Below, piece after piece: positions 26,950 to 36,359 of a stretch of DNA of 64,000 nt. The stretch covers positions 303,525 through 367,524 of the forward strand of contig NZ_JACOPX010000006.1 in the NCBI RefSeq assembly GCF_015461835.1, read 5' to 3'. The stretch comes from Pseudomonas neuropathica (GTDB taxonomy: Bacteria > Pseudomonadota > Gammaproteobacteria > Pseudomonadales > Pseudomonadaceae). The translations under genes were made by a program, and so were the position numbers. The notes under the pieces are model-generated. The model ran no database searches, had not been told where the DNA came from, and saw only the letters and a list, made by a program, of their open reading frames with translations. Numbering within the stretch: the first letter of the stretch is position 1; each line of letters starts with the position of its first letter.

Positions 26950-27153
26950 TCAGTGAAGGCTGTCACCCGGCTCGGCGTGCAACTGCGCGAGCCACGCAGC
27001 CTTGCACTCTTCGGCCTCGTTACGACTGGCAAACGCGGTGCCGCGACGCTCGCCGTTGAGCAACACTACCCAGCAGACACTCTGCCCCATTGCGCGCAAA
27101 CCGGCCGGCACGCCACTGCCGATCATCACTGCAACATCAACTCTGCACTGCAT
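26950..27153 (-). CDS. Small conserved hypothetical protein (67 aa)
   Basis: A 67-residue protein with a strong GGGAGGG ribosome site 5 bases before the ATG. The segment CWVVLLNGERRGTAFASRNEAEECKAAWLAQL has the beta-beta-alpha look of small DUF2188-like proteins, as does the gene at 831-1028. It converges on the DUF2789 gene. Function unknown. Confidence 0.65.
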   Translation of the reverse strand: MQCRVDVAVMIGSGVPAGLRAMGQSVCWVVLLNGERRGTAFASRNEAEECKAAWLAQLHAEPGDSLH

Positions 27154-27266
27154 GCAGCCCTCCCGAAATCATTAGCAACCTAACTAAGCGGGCAGATTAA
27201 TGGTTTCTTTCGAGCGGAAACAGCAAGCTCCGTGCACAGATTCATTGCACCAAAAGTAACAATCCC

Positions 27267-28871
27267 TCAGCGCGGTTTTTCCGGCTTATAGCCCAAGCGC
27301 AATCCACCCCAGTGCCGCCCCTTGATCATGATCGGCACCGACAGGTCATGCATCAGTTCACCGGTATCGCGGGTGTAAGTCTGCAGCAACACCGGTTGCT
27401 GATGGCTGCCGCAGCGAATGCCGGTGCGATCCGCGAACTTGCGTTTGGTGCGATTGTTCACCGCGTCGACCTGCGCATCGCCGGTCAACGGCTGACTGAA
27501 CAGCTGATTGTGCGTCGGCACATAACCCTGCTGCGTGCAGGCAATGGCGAACACCAGCCCCTCGTGACGCGGCAACAATGGCTCCTGAATCGCCGGCAGC
27601 ACCTGATCGGTGTAACGGTCGAAACGGGTCTGAAACTTCGCCGGTTGTGTATTCGGGATCGGCTGATACTGGCGGTCGAACAGGTCTTCAAGGCTGACCC
27701 GGCCCTGCTCGACATCCGCCTCGAACCGCGCGGTAATCTGGCTCGCCCCTTCGCGGGCCAGATCGTAGATGCGCTGGTGATAGTCATCCAGACCGACTTC
27801 GGCCAGCCGCTCGCTGATGGTTTCCGCCTGCCCTTCCATTTGCACCGCCGCTTCAGCGAGGCGGCGAGTCTGTTGATCGCTGATCGCCAGATCGCTGCGC
27901 ATCTGCTCGATGGCCTTGAACAGGCTGTCGAGTTGCTCGCGATTGGTTTCCGCACCCTGAGCGATTTCACCGACCTGGCTTTCCACACCCGCAGCCAGTC
28001 GCGCGATGTTCTCCAGATGCTGGCCGGTGTGTTCAACCTGCTCGACACCGATCTGCAGATCACTCGACAACTCGCGAATCTGCTCCACCACCTGCGCCGT
28101 GCGTTGCTGAATATCGGCGACCATCTCACCCACTTCACCGGTGGCCGACGCCGTGCGCGCCGCCAATCCACGCACCTCATCCGCGACCACGGCAAAACCG
28201 CGCCCATGCTCACCGGCTCGCGCTGCCTCGATCGCCGCGTTCAATGCGAGCAGATTGGTTTGACTGGCAATTGACTGAATCACCAGGGTCACGCGCTGAA
28301 TATCGTCGCTGCGCAGACTCAAGGCTTCGATCAATTCACGGCTGGCATTGGCGCGCTGACTGAGTTGATGCATGCGCGCGATCGAATCCAGCAGTTCCGT
28401 GCGCCCCGCTGCGCTGCTGTGATGCGCCTGACTGGCCGCCTCAAGCGCGGCACGGCTGAGCTGTGAAGTGGCGTGCTCGGTCGCAATCATCACCTCAGCG
28501 TTGCTGACGATCTGCGCCGCCGCATCGAGTTGCGATTCGAGTTTACTCGCCAGTTCCTTGACCGAAAACGCCACGCCGGCCGCCGACAAGGCGTTATGGC
28601 TGGTGGTGTAGGAAAGGTCGCGGGTCAGTTCGGACATGGCGCTGCCCGTGTCGGCAGGCTGGGCATCGGGGATGGCGCGGGAGCGCAGGCGCGGCAGCCA
28701 GACAATCAGCACCGCCAGCGGCATGCCAATGTACAGCGACCATCCACCCAGCGTCAGGCCGGCCAGCAACAGCACCAGGGCGATGCTTTGCAGGGTCGGC
28801 GCGATCCAGCGGTTTTTCGGCAAAAGCACTGGTGCAGGCAAAGCCCCAACCAGAGATCCGTCTCTCGTCAT
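27267..28871 (-). CDS. Methyl-accepting chemotaxis protein with C-terminal sensor region
   Basis: A 534-residue chemoreceptor. Two closely spaced hydrophobic segments (residues about 27-62) anchor it without a sizeable periplasmic domain. The signalling hairpin is at about 200-240 ([30 protein letters not shown]). After the coiled coil, about 150 C-terminal residues ([19 protein letters not shown] ... [19 protein letters not shown]) look like a Cache-type sensor that would be cytosolic. That inverted order, sensor after signalling domain, suggests sensing of an internal ligand or redox state. GGGGTGTT precedes the ATG. Located alone, without che genes. Confidence 0.88.
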   Translation of the reverse strand: MTRDGSLVGALPAPVLLPKNRWIAPTLQSIALVLLLAGLTLGGWSLYIGMPLAVLIVWLPRLRSRAIPDAQPADTGSAMSELTRDLSYTTSHNALSAAGVAFSVKELASKLESQLDAAAQIVSNAEVMIATEHATSQLSRAALEAASQAHHSSAAGRTELLDSIARMHQLSQRANASRELIEALSLRSDDIQRVTLVIQSIASQTNLLALNAAIEAARAGEHGRGFAVVADEVRGLAARTASATGEVGEMVADIQQRTAQVVEQIRELSSDLQIGVEQVEHTGQHLENIARLAAGVESQVGEIAQGAETNREQLDSLFKAIEQMRSDLAISDQQTRRLAEAAVQMEGQAETISERLAEVGLDDYHQRIYDLAREGASQITARFEADVEQGRVSLEDLFDRQYQPIPNTQPAKFQTRFDRYTDQVLPAIQEPLLPRHEGLVFAIACTQQGYVPTHNQLFSQPLTGDAQVDAVNNRTKRKFADRTGIRCGSHQQPVLLQTYTRDTGELMHDLSVPIMIKGRHWGGLRLGYKPEKPR

Positions 28872-29007
28872 ATCAACACCCCACGCTTGTTCTCATTGTT
28901 GTGACTGCATTAAACGCCACTACAACGCCATTATCCATGGTCCGTTAGTCGTGAGGTCTGTGGCAGGTCAATGGAACGGCGCTGGCTTATTGCAGACGAG
29001 CAAAAAC

Positions 29008-29064
29008 AAAGATCGCAGCCTCCAGCAACGCCCGTGTAGGAGCTGCCGAAGGCTGCGATCTTTT
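29008..29064. repeat. Inverted dispersed repeat
   Basis: AAAGATCGCAGCC and GGCTGCGATCTTTT face each other about 30 bases apart with GTAGGAGCTGCCGAA between, a hairpin-forming element of the same family as the half copy at 6871. Confidence 0.8.
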
Positions 29065-29099
29065 CAAGGTGCCCCTATCGAAAGGGTCACCTCACAGAA

Positions 29100-29504
29100 T
29101 CAGGCCTGACGCTGGTGCTTGTCGATCTGCTCGTGACGCTCTTGAGCTTCGATGCAGTACTTGGTGGTCGGGCTGATCAGCAGGCGCTTCAGGCCAATGG
29201 CCTCGCCGCTGTCATCGCACCAGCCAAAGCTGTCTTCCTTGATGCGCTCAAGGGCTTGTTCCAGTTGCGGCAGCATGCGCTGGTCGCGATCGATCGCGTT
29301 CACCAGCCAAGTGCGCTCTTCTTCAACCGAAGCCGCGTCCGCCGGGTCAGCCGGGGTGTCCAGGCTTTCGATGGCGATACGATTTTGCTCAATGCGCTCG
29401 TGGGTTTCGACTTTCATGTTCTGCAACAGCTCAGTGAAGAAAGCGTGCTGCTCTGCATTCATGTAGTCATCTGCCGGCATGGCCAGCAACTTGTCCTTTG
29501 TCAT
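29100..29504 (-). CDS. DksA/TraR-family protein with two-cysteine C-terminal fold
   Basis: A 134-residue protein with the DksA coiled coil. The tip region carries acidic residues (DTPADPADAASVEEER), which in DksA reach into the RNA polymerase secondary channel. The C-terminal zinc finger has only two cysteines (GWCDDSGE and KYCIEAQ) instead of four, as in the zinc-independent DksA2 type paralogue described in P. aeruginosa. It may replace DksA when zinc is scarce, an inference from the missing ligands. The start is the ATG at 29504 rather than an in-frame codon 33 positions upstream. Confidence 0.87.
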   Translation of the reverse strand: MTKDKLLAMPADDYMNAEQHAFFTELLQNMKVETHERIEQNRIAIESLDTPADPADAASVEEERTWLVNAIDRDQRMLPQLEQALERIKEDSFGWCDDSGEAIGLKRLLISPTTKYCIEAQERHEQIDKHQRQA

Positions 29505-29905
29505 TGATATCTCTATAAAAAAACGTGCATTAAGGCGAATTAGGGAGCGTTTCGGCGAACCGCGTGCGGTCGGCGAAAAGGCATCGTTTATTGCAAATGC
29601 CACCCGGCACTCAATTTACGAGGGGCGGCAGTCTAAGGCCCGATCGAGGCCTCAGCAACTGTAAATACAGGGAATTTGTCCGACAACGCCCGGAAACTGC
29701 TCTGACACAGGGTTCACACGGCCATCGGAGTGCGTTTATAGCAAGAAATTCAGTCGAGCGGCTGTATATAGAAGACAAACGGCTAACCACACAGCGCTCA
29801 GACGCAATTTTTTACCACGCACTGCATCGTTTCAGCAAAGCAGAACCGCAAAAGCCCCCCTACTATCAGGCCCACCGTGTGATCAATCAGCCTGAAGGAT
29901 GACCT
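29505..29905. other. Long intergenic region between divergent genes
   Basis: Roughly 400 bases without a credible gene. Short frames exist but lack ribosome sites and family resemblance. It should contain the promoters of the DksA-like gene and of the RpiR regulator. No repeat or strong dyad stood out. Confidence 0.4.
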
Positions 29906-30814
29906 ATGCCCCGCCCCGATCTGCCGGCCACCGACGAGGTTTCACTCGCCAGCCCCCCGATCAATGCCGAGCGCCTGCTGCAACTGATCACCGACGAATA
30001 CGACGCCCTGCCGCGCCAGCTCAAACGCATCGCCAGCTACATCAGCCAACAGAGCGACCGGATCATGGTCGACCGCATCAGCGACATCGCCCGCGAGTGC
30101 GAAGTGCACCCGTCCGCCATCGTGCGCTTCTCGCAACGCTTCGGTTTCAGCGGCTTCAGCGAAATGCAGGCGCTGTTCCGCAGCGCCTACACGCACAAAG
30201 CCTCGCCGGTGCAAAACTACCAGCAACGCATCCGCAGCATGATCGCCGACCAGTCGCAGCAAGCCAGCGCCGGCGACCTCGCCCGCGAATGCATCGACGC
30301 CACCCGCTCCGGCATCGAACGCCTGGGCCGCGAACTCGACGACGCCGCGTTCGAGAAAGCCGTCGACCTGATCGTCAACGCCGACAACATTTATGTCGTC
30401 GGCGTGCGCCGCTCCTTCGCCGTCGCCGACTACCTCGTTTACAACTTGCAACACACTCAGAAAAAAATTCACCTGGTGTCCGGGCTAGGCGGCAGCTATC
30501 GCGAGCAAATGCGCAGCGTGCGCGCCAACGATCTGGTCATCGCCATCAGCTTCGTGCCCTACGCCAAAGAAACCCAACACTGCCTGCGCTTCGCCCGACA
30601 GCAACAAGCCAACACCCTGATCCTCACCGACAGCCACCTCTCGCCACTGGCAAAACTCGCCGACAGCGTATTGCTGATAAACGAAGGCAGCGCCCTCGCC
30701 TTCCGTTCGCTGAGTGCGACGTTGTGTTTGTGTCAGGCGTTGTTTGTGGCGGTGGCGTATCGGCTGGAACTGAATGTTGATGAGATTCACGAACAACCCG
30801 GCTTCGACGACTGA
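29906..30814 (+). CDS. RpiR/MurR family transcriptional regulator
   Basis: A 302-residue regulator with an N-terminal helix-turn-helix (about residues 20-95, SDIARECEVHPSAIVRFSQRFGFSGFSE) and a C-terminal SIS domain (about 135-265, VVGVRRSFAVADYLVYNL), which binds phosphosugars or related ligands. AAGGATG lies upstream of the ATG. It is followed by a glutathione transferase and alkC on the same strand; whether it controls them is unknown, as no sugar genes are near. Confidence 0.9.
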   Translation: MPRPDLPATDEVSLASPPINAERLLQLITDEYDALPRQLKRIASYISQQSDRIMVDRISDIARECEVHPSAIVRFSQRFGFSGFSEMQALFRSAYTHKASPVQNYQQRIRSMIADQSQQASAGDLARECIDATRSGIERLGRELDDAAFEKAVDLIVNADNIYVVGVRRSFAVADYLVYNLQHTQKKIHLVSGLGGSYREQMRSVRANDLVIAISFVPYAKETQHCLRFARQQQANTLILTDSHLSPLAKLADSVLLINEGSALAFRSLSATLCLCQALFVAVAYRLELNVDEIHEQPGFDD

Positions 30815-30875
30815 CAATTGCCTCAGCGTCGGCTAGGTTATGCCTTCCCACCGGTTTGACTTGAAGGAACGCGTC

Positions 30876-31481
30876 ATGAAACTGATCGGCATGCTGGACT
30901 CCCCTTACGTGCGCCGCGTGGCGATCTCCGCCAAACGCCTTGGCATCGACCTCGAACACGAGTCGGTCTCGGTGTTCCGCCACTTCGAGCAATTCCAGCA
31001 GATCAACCCGGTGGTCAAAGCCCCCACGCTGATCCTCGACGACGGCGTGGTCCTGATGGACTCGACCCTCATCCTCGATTACCTCGAAGCCAGCTCCGGC
31101 AAAAGCCTGCTGCCAACCGACCTGAAACAACGCGCCCACGCCCTGCGTCTGATCGGCCTCAGCCTCGCCGCCTGCGAAAAAGCCGTGCAGCTCTACTACG
31201 AACGCAACCTGCGCCCGGCCGACATTCAATACCAACCGTGGGTCGAACGCGTCGAAGGCCAACTCGCCGCCGCATTCACCGCCCTTGAGCAAGAACTGGA
31301 AAAAACCGGCCTGCCCACCGACGGCACCCTCACCCAGGCCGGCATCAGCCTCGCCGTCGCCTGGAGCTTCACCGGCCTCGTCGTCCCCGACCAGATCGAC
31401 ACCCGCCGCTACCCCCACATCGCCCAATACACCGCCTACGCCGAAACCCTCGAAGCGTTCGTCAGCACCCCGATGACCTGA
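30876..31481 (+). CDS. Glutathione S-transferase family protein
   Basis: A 201-residue GST-like protein: thioredoxin-fold N-terminal domain (MKLIGMLDSPYVRRVAISAK, with the cis-proline region VVKAPTLILDDG and the glutathione-contacting DST of MDSTLILDYLE) and an all-helical C-terminal domain. The start at 30876 has AAGGA at the right distance. Two bases separate its stop from the start of alkC, so they form an operon, which fits a role in handling alkylating electrophiles. Substrate not determined. Confidence 0.88.
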   Translation: MKLIGMLDSPYVRRVAISAKRLGIDLEHESVSVFRHFEQFQQINPVVKAPTLILDDGVVLMDSTLILDYLEASSGKSLLPTDLKQRAHALRLIGLSLAACEKAVQLYYERNLRPADIQYQPWVERVEGQLAAAFTALEQELEKTGLPTDGTLTQAGISLAVAWSFTGLVVPDQIDTRRYPHIAQYTAYAETLEAFVSTPMT

Positions 31482-31483
31482 CC

Positions 31484-32590
31484 ATGAGCACCACCGACAC
31501 CGCCGCCCCGGCGTTAAAGGAAATCTTCAACGCCGAGCGCTTGCAACACATCGCCCGCGAAATGAGCGCCGTGTACCCGGCGTTCAAGGCCAAGGCGTTT
31601 CTCAAGCACGCCCAGGACGGACTCGCTGAATTATCAGTGATGCAACGCATGGCGCGGGTTAGCGAAAGCCTGCACGCCGTGCTGCCGCTGGACTACGAAG
31701 ATTCCCTCGATGTATTACGTGAACTCGCACCAAGGCTGAACAGCGGCTTCGTCAGCATGTGCCTGCCGCATTACGTCGCCAGCTACGGCAGACATGCGTT
31801 CGACACCTCCATGGACGCCCTCAAGTACTTCACCACCTTCGGCTCCTCCGAATTCGCCATCCGCCACTTTCTGCGCAGCGACCTAGAGCGCTCGCTGGAA
31901 CGGATGCACGACTGGACCCGAGACGAAAACCACCACGTTCGACGGTTAGCCAGTGAAGGTAGCCGCCCTCGCCTGCCTTGGTCGTTTCGGTTGGAAGCGG
32001 TGCAGGCGAATCCGCAGTTGGCCGCCGGGATACTGGATCGGTTGAAGGCGGATGAGAGTTTGTACGTGCGCAAGTCTGTGGCGAATCATCTGAATGATGT
32101 GACGAAAGTGCATCCGGAGTGGGTGCTGGACACGATTGAAGGTTGGTCGTTGGAGAACAAGCACACGGCGTGGATTGCGAAGCATGCGTTGCGGAGTTTG
32201 ATCAAGCAGGGGGATTTGCGGGCGTTGACGGTGATTGGCGCGGGGGCGAAGGCTGAGGTTGAGTTGTTGGATGTGCGGGTTGAGCCGGCGGTGGTCAGGT
32301 TGGGGGAAGCGATTACGTTGTCGTTTGTGGTGAAGTCGACGGTGGCGCATGAACAGCGGTTGGTGATTGATTATGCGATTGACTATGTGAAGGCGAATGG
32401 CGGGGTTTCGGGGAAGGTTTTTAAGTTGAAGACGGTGGTGTTGGCGGGGTTTGGGAGTGTGGTTGTGGGGAGGCGGCAGGTGATTAGGGATTTTACGACG
32501 CGGAAGCATTTTTTGGGGCGGCATGGGGTGAGGGTTTTGGTTAATGGGGAGGTGTTGGGTAGCTCTGCGTTTGACATTGTTGCTGGATGA
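31484..32590 (+). CDS. alkC: DNA alkylation repair glycosylase AlkC
   Basis: A 368-residue HEAT-repeat-like glycosylase. AlkC removes cationic methylated bases such as 3-methyladenine and 3-methylcytosine. The helical repeats cover residues about 20-255 (LRSDLERSLERMHDWTRDENHHVRR, LNDVTKVHPEWVLD). The C-terminal about 100 residues (VELLDVRVEPAVVRLGEAIT) form the Ig-like domain found in one AlkC subfamily, including that of P. fluorescens. Base composition changes inside the gene: the last third is very G/T-rich and C-poor on the coding strand. Confidence 0.9.
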   Translation: MSTTDTAAPALKEIFNAERLQHIAREMSAVYPAFKAKAFLKHAQDGLAELSVMQRMARVSESLHAVLPLDYEDSLDVLRELAPRLNSGFVSMCLPHYVASYGRHAFDTSMDALKYFTTFGSSEFAIRHFLRSDLERSLERMHDWTRDENHHVRRLASEGSRPRLPWSFRLEAVQANPQLAAGILDRLKADESLYVRKSVANHLNDVTKVHPEWVLDTIEGWSLENKHTAWIAKHALRSLIKQGDLRALTVIGAGAKAEVELLDVRVEPAVVRLGEAITLSFVVKSTVAHEQRLVIDYAIDYVKANGGVSGKVFKLKTVVLAGFGSVVVGRRQVIRDFTTRKHFLGRHGVRVLVNGEVLGSSAFDIVAG

Positions 32591-32880
32591 GGTCGTATTT
32601 GGATTCGTTGATCTGGCAGTACTCGGACTGATAGGGAGTTACGGATGGGGCTGCTTTCGACCAAACGCAGTCGCTCACAGGAGGCAGCTATCGACCCAAA
32701 GCAGCCGGGGCCGAAGGGCTAAAATCAAGCTAAAGAGGGCATTAGAAGACACCACCAAACGGGCATAGAAAAACTTTAATAATCTGGCATCATTCGCCTC
32801 AACGGATCAAAAAAGAAACCGGCAGCTTACGTATTAGCTATCTTGAGCAGCGCATAACGAGAATTTTCAGAGTTGATTTA
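32591..32880. other. Intergenic region with a decayed Pseudomonas repeat
   Basis: Contains GGGCTGCTTTCGACCAAACG and CGACCCAAAGCAGCC around 32648-32710, arms of a degenerate inverted element that recurs between Pseudomonas genes. AT content rises sharply after 32740, marking the boundary of the insert that follows. Confidence 0.45.
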
Positions 32881-33990
32881 ATGAGAGTCTTTCTAGATAC
32901 AAATGTGTTTTATAAACACTGGTTTGCAAGCAACGCACACTTCAAGCTCTTGTTTTACTTTCTAAACAACTTAGATCATGAGTTATTGCTGTCAAACCTA
33001 GTCATCCAAGAAACAAACAACATAAGGCAGCGTGAAGTTCGCGAGATTCATTCTGAATTGACCAGGACTCTAAAAAAAGGAAATCAGTTAAATCGAAACA
33101 ACTTAAACCTCGACATGGATAACCTTGGATTTGAATCCTACGATCTTGTCGACGTGCTGAAAGACCGAGTGGAATGGATCACGAGAATTGAATACGACAG
33201 AATCCCCCATAGCGTGGTAGTTCAAAGAGCAATCGAATCGATTAAGCCATTTACCAATGAAGAAAAAGGCTACAGAGATACACTAATTTGGCTGTCCTTC
33301 CTTGACCACCTATCTTCAAACGGCATCGAAGGAGAAGTCGCCTTCATCACAAACAACAAAAGCGACTTCTACCAAATAAAAGATAAAACCATATCGTTCA
33401 ACGATGAGCTTTTGAAAGACATAAGTGAGCGCAACATAAAAGCAGAGATCAAGCCATATCTAAACATATATGATTTCGTGAAAGAAAACGTCGACAAGAT
33501 AAACCACTCCTTCGATCAACATAAACTATTAGATGACCTTGAAAGCTTCCTGATTTCCGAAACAGAAAATCTTATAAACGCAATGAATAACAACGAGCTT
33601 AGCGAGCTCTTAGAAACCAAATTGTTCTCCGAAAAATTAACACCTGTTCTCGACATCAATTCAGATATATTTGAGGGATTAGAGCACACCGAGATCAAAT
33701 CCATTAAGGGACTACCCGAAGAAAGTGTTTATATTGAGTCCGAATTTGAAATGCGAAGAATTGACTTAATCATCTCGATTGACACTACAGAATTCAAGCA
33801 GTACGCCGACGAAATCGAAGCCATTCATTCTTTATACAATATTGAGCACGAAGATAGTCACGTAAACCTATCGTTCATCGTGAGAGCTTACATTGGCGGG
33901 AGTTTTGAATATGACACCAGAAACGAAGTCGCCAGCAATCTTTCAATGGACTTCATCTATAATAAATTAAGGCGAACACAACCTCATTAA
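32881..33990 (+). CDS. PIN-domain ribonuclease-like protein
   Basis: A 369-residue protein with an N-terminal PIN domain (residues 1-190) of the DUF4935 kind. The acidic catalytic set is visible: Asp6 (FLDTNVF), Glu44 (IQETNN), Asp133 (GYRDTLIW) and Asp162 (NNKSDF). The C-terminal half is unknown and highly acidic. Codons are AT-rich, unlike the neighbours, pointing to horizontal transfer. No antitoxin-like small gene is adjacent, so a simple VapBC pair is unlikely. Possible roles are RNA cleavage in defence or stress. Start by ATG at 32881 with a weak ribosome site. Confidence 0.82.
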   Translation: MRVFLDTNVFYKHWFASNAHFKLLFYFLNNLDHELLLSNLVIQETNNIRQREVREIHSELTRTLKKGNQLNRNNLNLDMDNLGFESYDLVDVLKDRVEWITRIEYDRIPHSVVVQRAIESIKPFTNEEKGYRDTLIWLSFLDHLSSNGIEGEVAFITNNKSDFYQIKDKTISFNDELLKDISERNIKAEIKPYLNIYDFVKENVDKINHSFDQHKLLDDLESFLISETENLINAMNNNELSELLETKLFSEKLTPVLDINSDIFEGLEHTEIKSIKGLPEESVYIESEFEMRRIDLIISIDTTEFKQYADEIEAIHSLYNIEHEDSHVNLSFIVRAYIGGSFEYDTRNEVASNLSMDFIYNKLRRTQPH

Positions 33991-34447
33991 AATACTCTAG
34001 ACATTCTAGGCACCTGCATTCCGAGCCGGCATCGACTGCTCGGAATAAATCATCATTGTTATTGGCTAGACCTCGAATTTCCCGTCACATCAAACTCGCG
34101 ACTTGCAGCTACACAGTGAAACGCTCACCGGTAGACTTCAAACTAGCATGCGTAAAAGCAAAGGTAATCCGAGTTACATAATAGTTCACGTGGCTGGCTA
34201 GCTCGTTGATTTCCGCCAATGGCAACTTAGTGTTATCGCCTGAGCAGGATTGGCCCAGCTACCAAAACTTCACTGACCCACGCTCCTACCCTCGTAAGCC
34301 ACTACCAGTGCTGGATTTTTGCCCATTGGTGTTGGGTCAGTGTGGCATCGGTCACTGGGGCAATTCGGCGTTAGCGCCAACACTCTAGAGAACACTGCCT
34401 CTCGACATCATGATTCCAGTGCTGCGAAACGACTGCCTGCTTCAGGC
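33991..34447. other. Gene-free stretch in the AT-rich insert
   Basis: About 450 bases of mixed composition after the PIN gene. A 60-codon frame at 34206-34388 is present but has no ribosome site and low-complexity translation. I see no terminal inverted repeats or recombinase remnants here. Confidence 0.4.
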
Positions 34448-35470
34448 CTACTGTTGTGAAATCACATCAGCGTGCTCTACCAAGAAGCGCTTGGCGTTTA
34501 TCAGACGAATATTTTGATGTTCGCTGAGGGAGTGGTAAAGAATCGCCAATTGTTCAAATGTCCTCAACCGCTTATGTCTATAGAGCTTTTTATACTCTTC
34601 AGCATTCGCTTTCCAATGATCATAGTCCCCTTGCTCGTTCTGTCGAACAGTAGACCTACAGTATTCAACTAAGTCTTGAAAATTATATTGGCATTTAGCA
34701 TTAATCATCAGATCATAGTTATACCGCCAGGGAAACCTAGAAACTTCAACCTTCCAGAAATCTAGGTAACCAGAGCGCTTGTATGAGGAAAGAACTTTCC
34801 TATCGAGACCAGGCTTAGCGAGCAGAGACTTCGTTATATCATTTAGAGTTCGTATTTTTGGCATCCATCCTCTGACATCTTCAAGCAGATCACTTGTAAT
34901 CACTCTCATTTCTTCAGTCGTGTCAACGTCGCGACTCAAAACTTCAATCTCGAATTCGTCCACATCGATCACCGCGTCCTCTACGGGCTCTAAGCTGTGT
35001 GAGAGTTTAATTTGAGCTGGTGTAGCGAAGTCTGGATTCTCCGTCAACTTCACACCTATCACCTCATACGCTCTTGCAACAAGCCTCGAACAAAATTGAT
35101 TATCACCGCCTTGAGATTTAGGGTTATGTATACTTCGACCCGCACCAGTTTTGTCATATGGCGTCCCGGTTTCAGTGCGCACGTAATGAATAATTTTTTT
35201 AGCATCAGACTCAGACAAACCGACCTTCAATCTGTAAACATACAAAGCACATCCTTGGGGGTAAAATATCTTCTGTATGTTCCTTGCTTGCACTCCTTCC
35301 CCTGTCGAGTCCATCACTGACCCGTCAGACACATAAATCATTGCATGAGAAACATCACTATTCGTCACAGACCTTACGGCCTCACTAAAGCAATCAATTG
35401 AGGTAGATAAAATAATATCCCCTTTTTGCAATTTAGTCGTGTCTATTTTCTTCATGGGCTCTACCTGCAT
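34448..35470 (-). CDS. Permuted NlpC/P60-like (YiiX type) cysteine hydrolase
   Basis: A 340-residue protein whose first about 150 residues follow the circularly permuted papain-like fold: GDIILS near residue 17, His42 in VSHAMIYVSDG, and the nucleophile Cys127 in NQFCSRLVARAYE. Such enzymes cut peptides or lipid amide/ester bonds. There is no signal peptide, so it should act in the cytosol. The remaining 190 residues are unlike known domains. Low GC content sets it apart from core genes. GGGAG before the ATG at 35470 supports this start; another methionine lies 5 codons in. Confidence 0.78.
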   Translation of the reverse strand: MQVEPMKKIDTTKLQKGDIILSTSIDCFSEAVRSVTNSDVSHAMIYVSDGSVMDSTGEGVQARNIQKIFYPQGCALYVYRLKVGLSESDAKKIIHYVRTETGTPYDKTGAGRSIHNPKSQGGDNQFCSRLVARAYEVIGVKLTENPDFATPAQIKLSHSLEPVEDAVIDVDEFEIEVLSRDVDTTEEMRVITSDLLEDVRGWMPKIRTLNDITKSLLAKPGLDRKVLSSYKRSGYLDFWKVEVSRFPWRYNYDLMINAKCQYNFQDLVEYCRSTVRQNEQGDYDHWKANAEEYKKLYRHKRLRTFEQLAILYHSLSEHQNIRLINAKRFLVEHADVISQQ

Positions 35471-35588
35471 ATCCTACTCCCGCTAAATATCATTGATCCC
35501 TCAAACGCCCGCCAACTTATAAATCTAAAACCAAGAATTTCTCGAAAACACTTACAATCACCAAAGCAATTGATAAGCTCATTTTATT

Positions 35589-36359
35589 TCATTTCTTAGC
35601 TTCCACAATACCTTTATCCACACCACCCTTAACAGCATCATATATAGTAGAAGCGACTAGCGAACCAATCACACCTAGGGTCACGGCGAACACGCTCGAT
35701 ATCAACAAAGCAATGACCGGTCTGACCTTGACAAAATCGAAGAATCGAAAATAGAGATGCTTTCGTATTTTTTTGATCTCTTTCTTAGCAGAGTTTAAGA
35801 CTTGGGTTGCGACGCGCTCGCTACGCAATCGCTCTTCGCACGCGCTACAAATAATCGGTTTATTACATGACTCCACAATATCCGACTTAATGCCATTCAT
35901 ATCGAAAATACAGCCGCGGGTTTCATCATGAGTGAACCCTACTACCGCATCGATCTCAGGTATCTTATTTCCGGCGCGACGATATAGCAGTGTATAGCTG
36001 TACAAAACTCGCAAAGCCGCATTTTCAAGAGGAATATTATCTAGGCTTAAAATTTCTTTTATTTGATGGAATGTAAAAACAAATTTATTATCACCCAATA
36101 GCCTTGAATACCAATTTTCTTCAATTGGAATATTAACTAATGCAACTGTAAAATCGGCACCATAAAATTCAGGAATTTGTTTCTTTAACGAACGATCGGA
36201 AAACCCCCAACCCCCATAATCAGAATCACAAGTCAGAGAAAAACTATCAATCTCTCCTACCAACTCAAACACATCAGAAACCCAACAAGACACCACCTTC
36301 AAGTTCAAATGCAAAGGCATATGCCCGACAGTTACTACCTTTATCTTAGCCTTATCCAT
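35589..36359 (-). CDS. Membrane-anchored protein with conserved HDETRGC/CxxC patch, unknown function
   Basis: A 256-residue protein. Residues about 1-180 form a soluble domain with FTHDETRGCIFDMNGIKSDI near residue 143 and PIICSACEERL near 168, which together look like a Cys/His/Asp metal site. A basic linker (KKEIKKIRKHLYFRFFDF) is followed by one or two C-terminal helices (PVIALLISSVFAVTLGVIGSLVAS), so it is probably tail-anchored in the inner membrane. Low GC content. It lies 118 bases upstream of the permuted papain-like gene on the same strand. Not a family that I can name. Confidence 0.65.
   Translation of the reverse strand: MDKAKIKVVTVGHMPLHLNLKVVSCWVSDVFELVGEIDSFSLTCDSDYGGWGFSDRSLKKQIPEFYGADFTVALVNIPIEENWYSRLLGDNKFVFTFHQIKEILSLDNIPLENAALRVLYSYTLLYRRAGNKIPEIDAVVGFTHDETRGCIFDMNGIKSDIVESCNKPIICSACEERLRSERVATQVLNSAKKEIKKIRKHLYFRFFDFVKVRPVIALLISSVFAVTLGVIGSLVASTIYDAVKGGVDKGIVEAKK

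Noticed and set aside
34206..34388. 60-codon plus-strand frame in the AT-rich insert
   Set aside because: No ribosome site, no family resemblance, composition like intergenic DNA.
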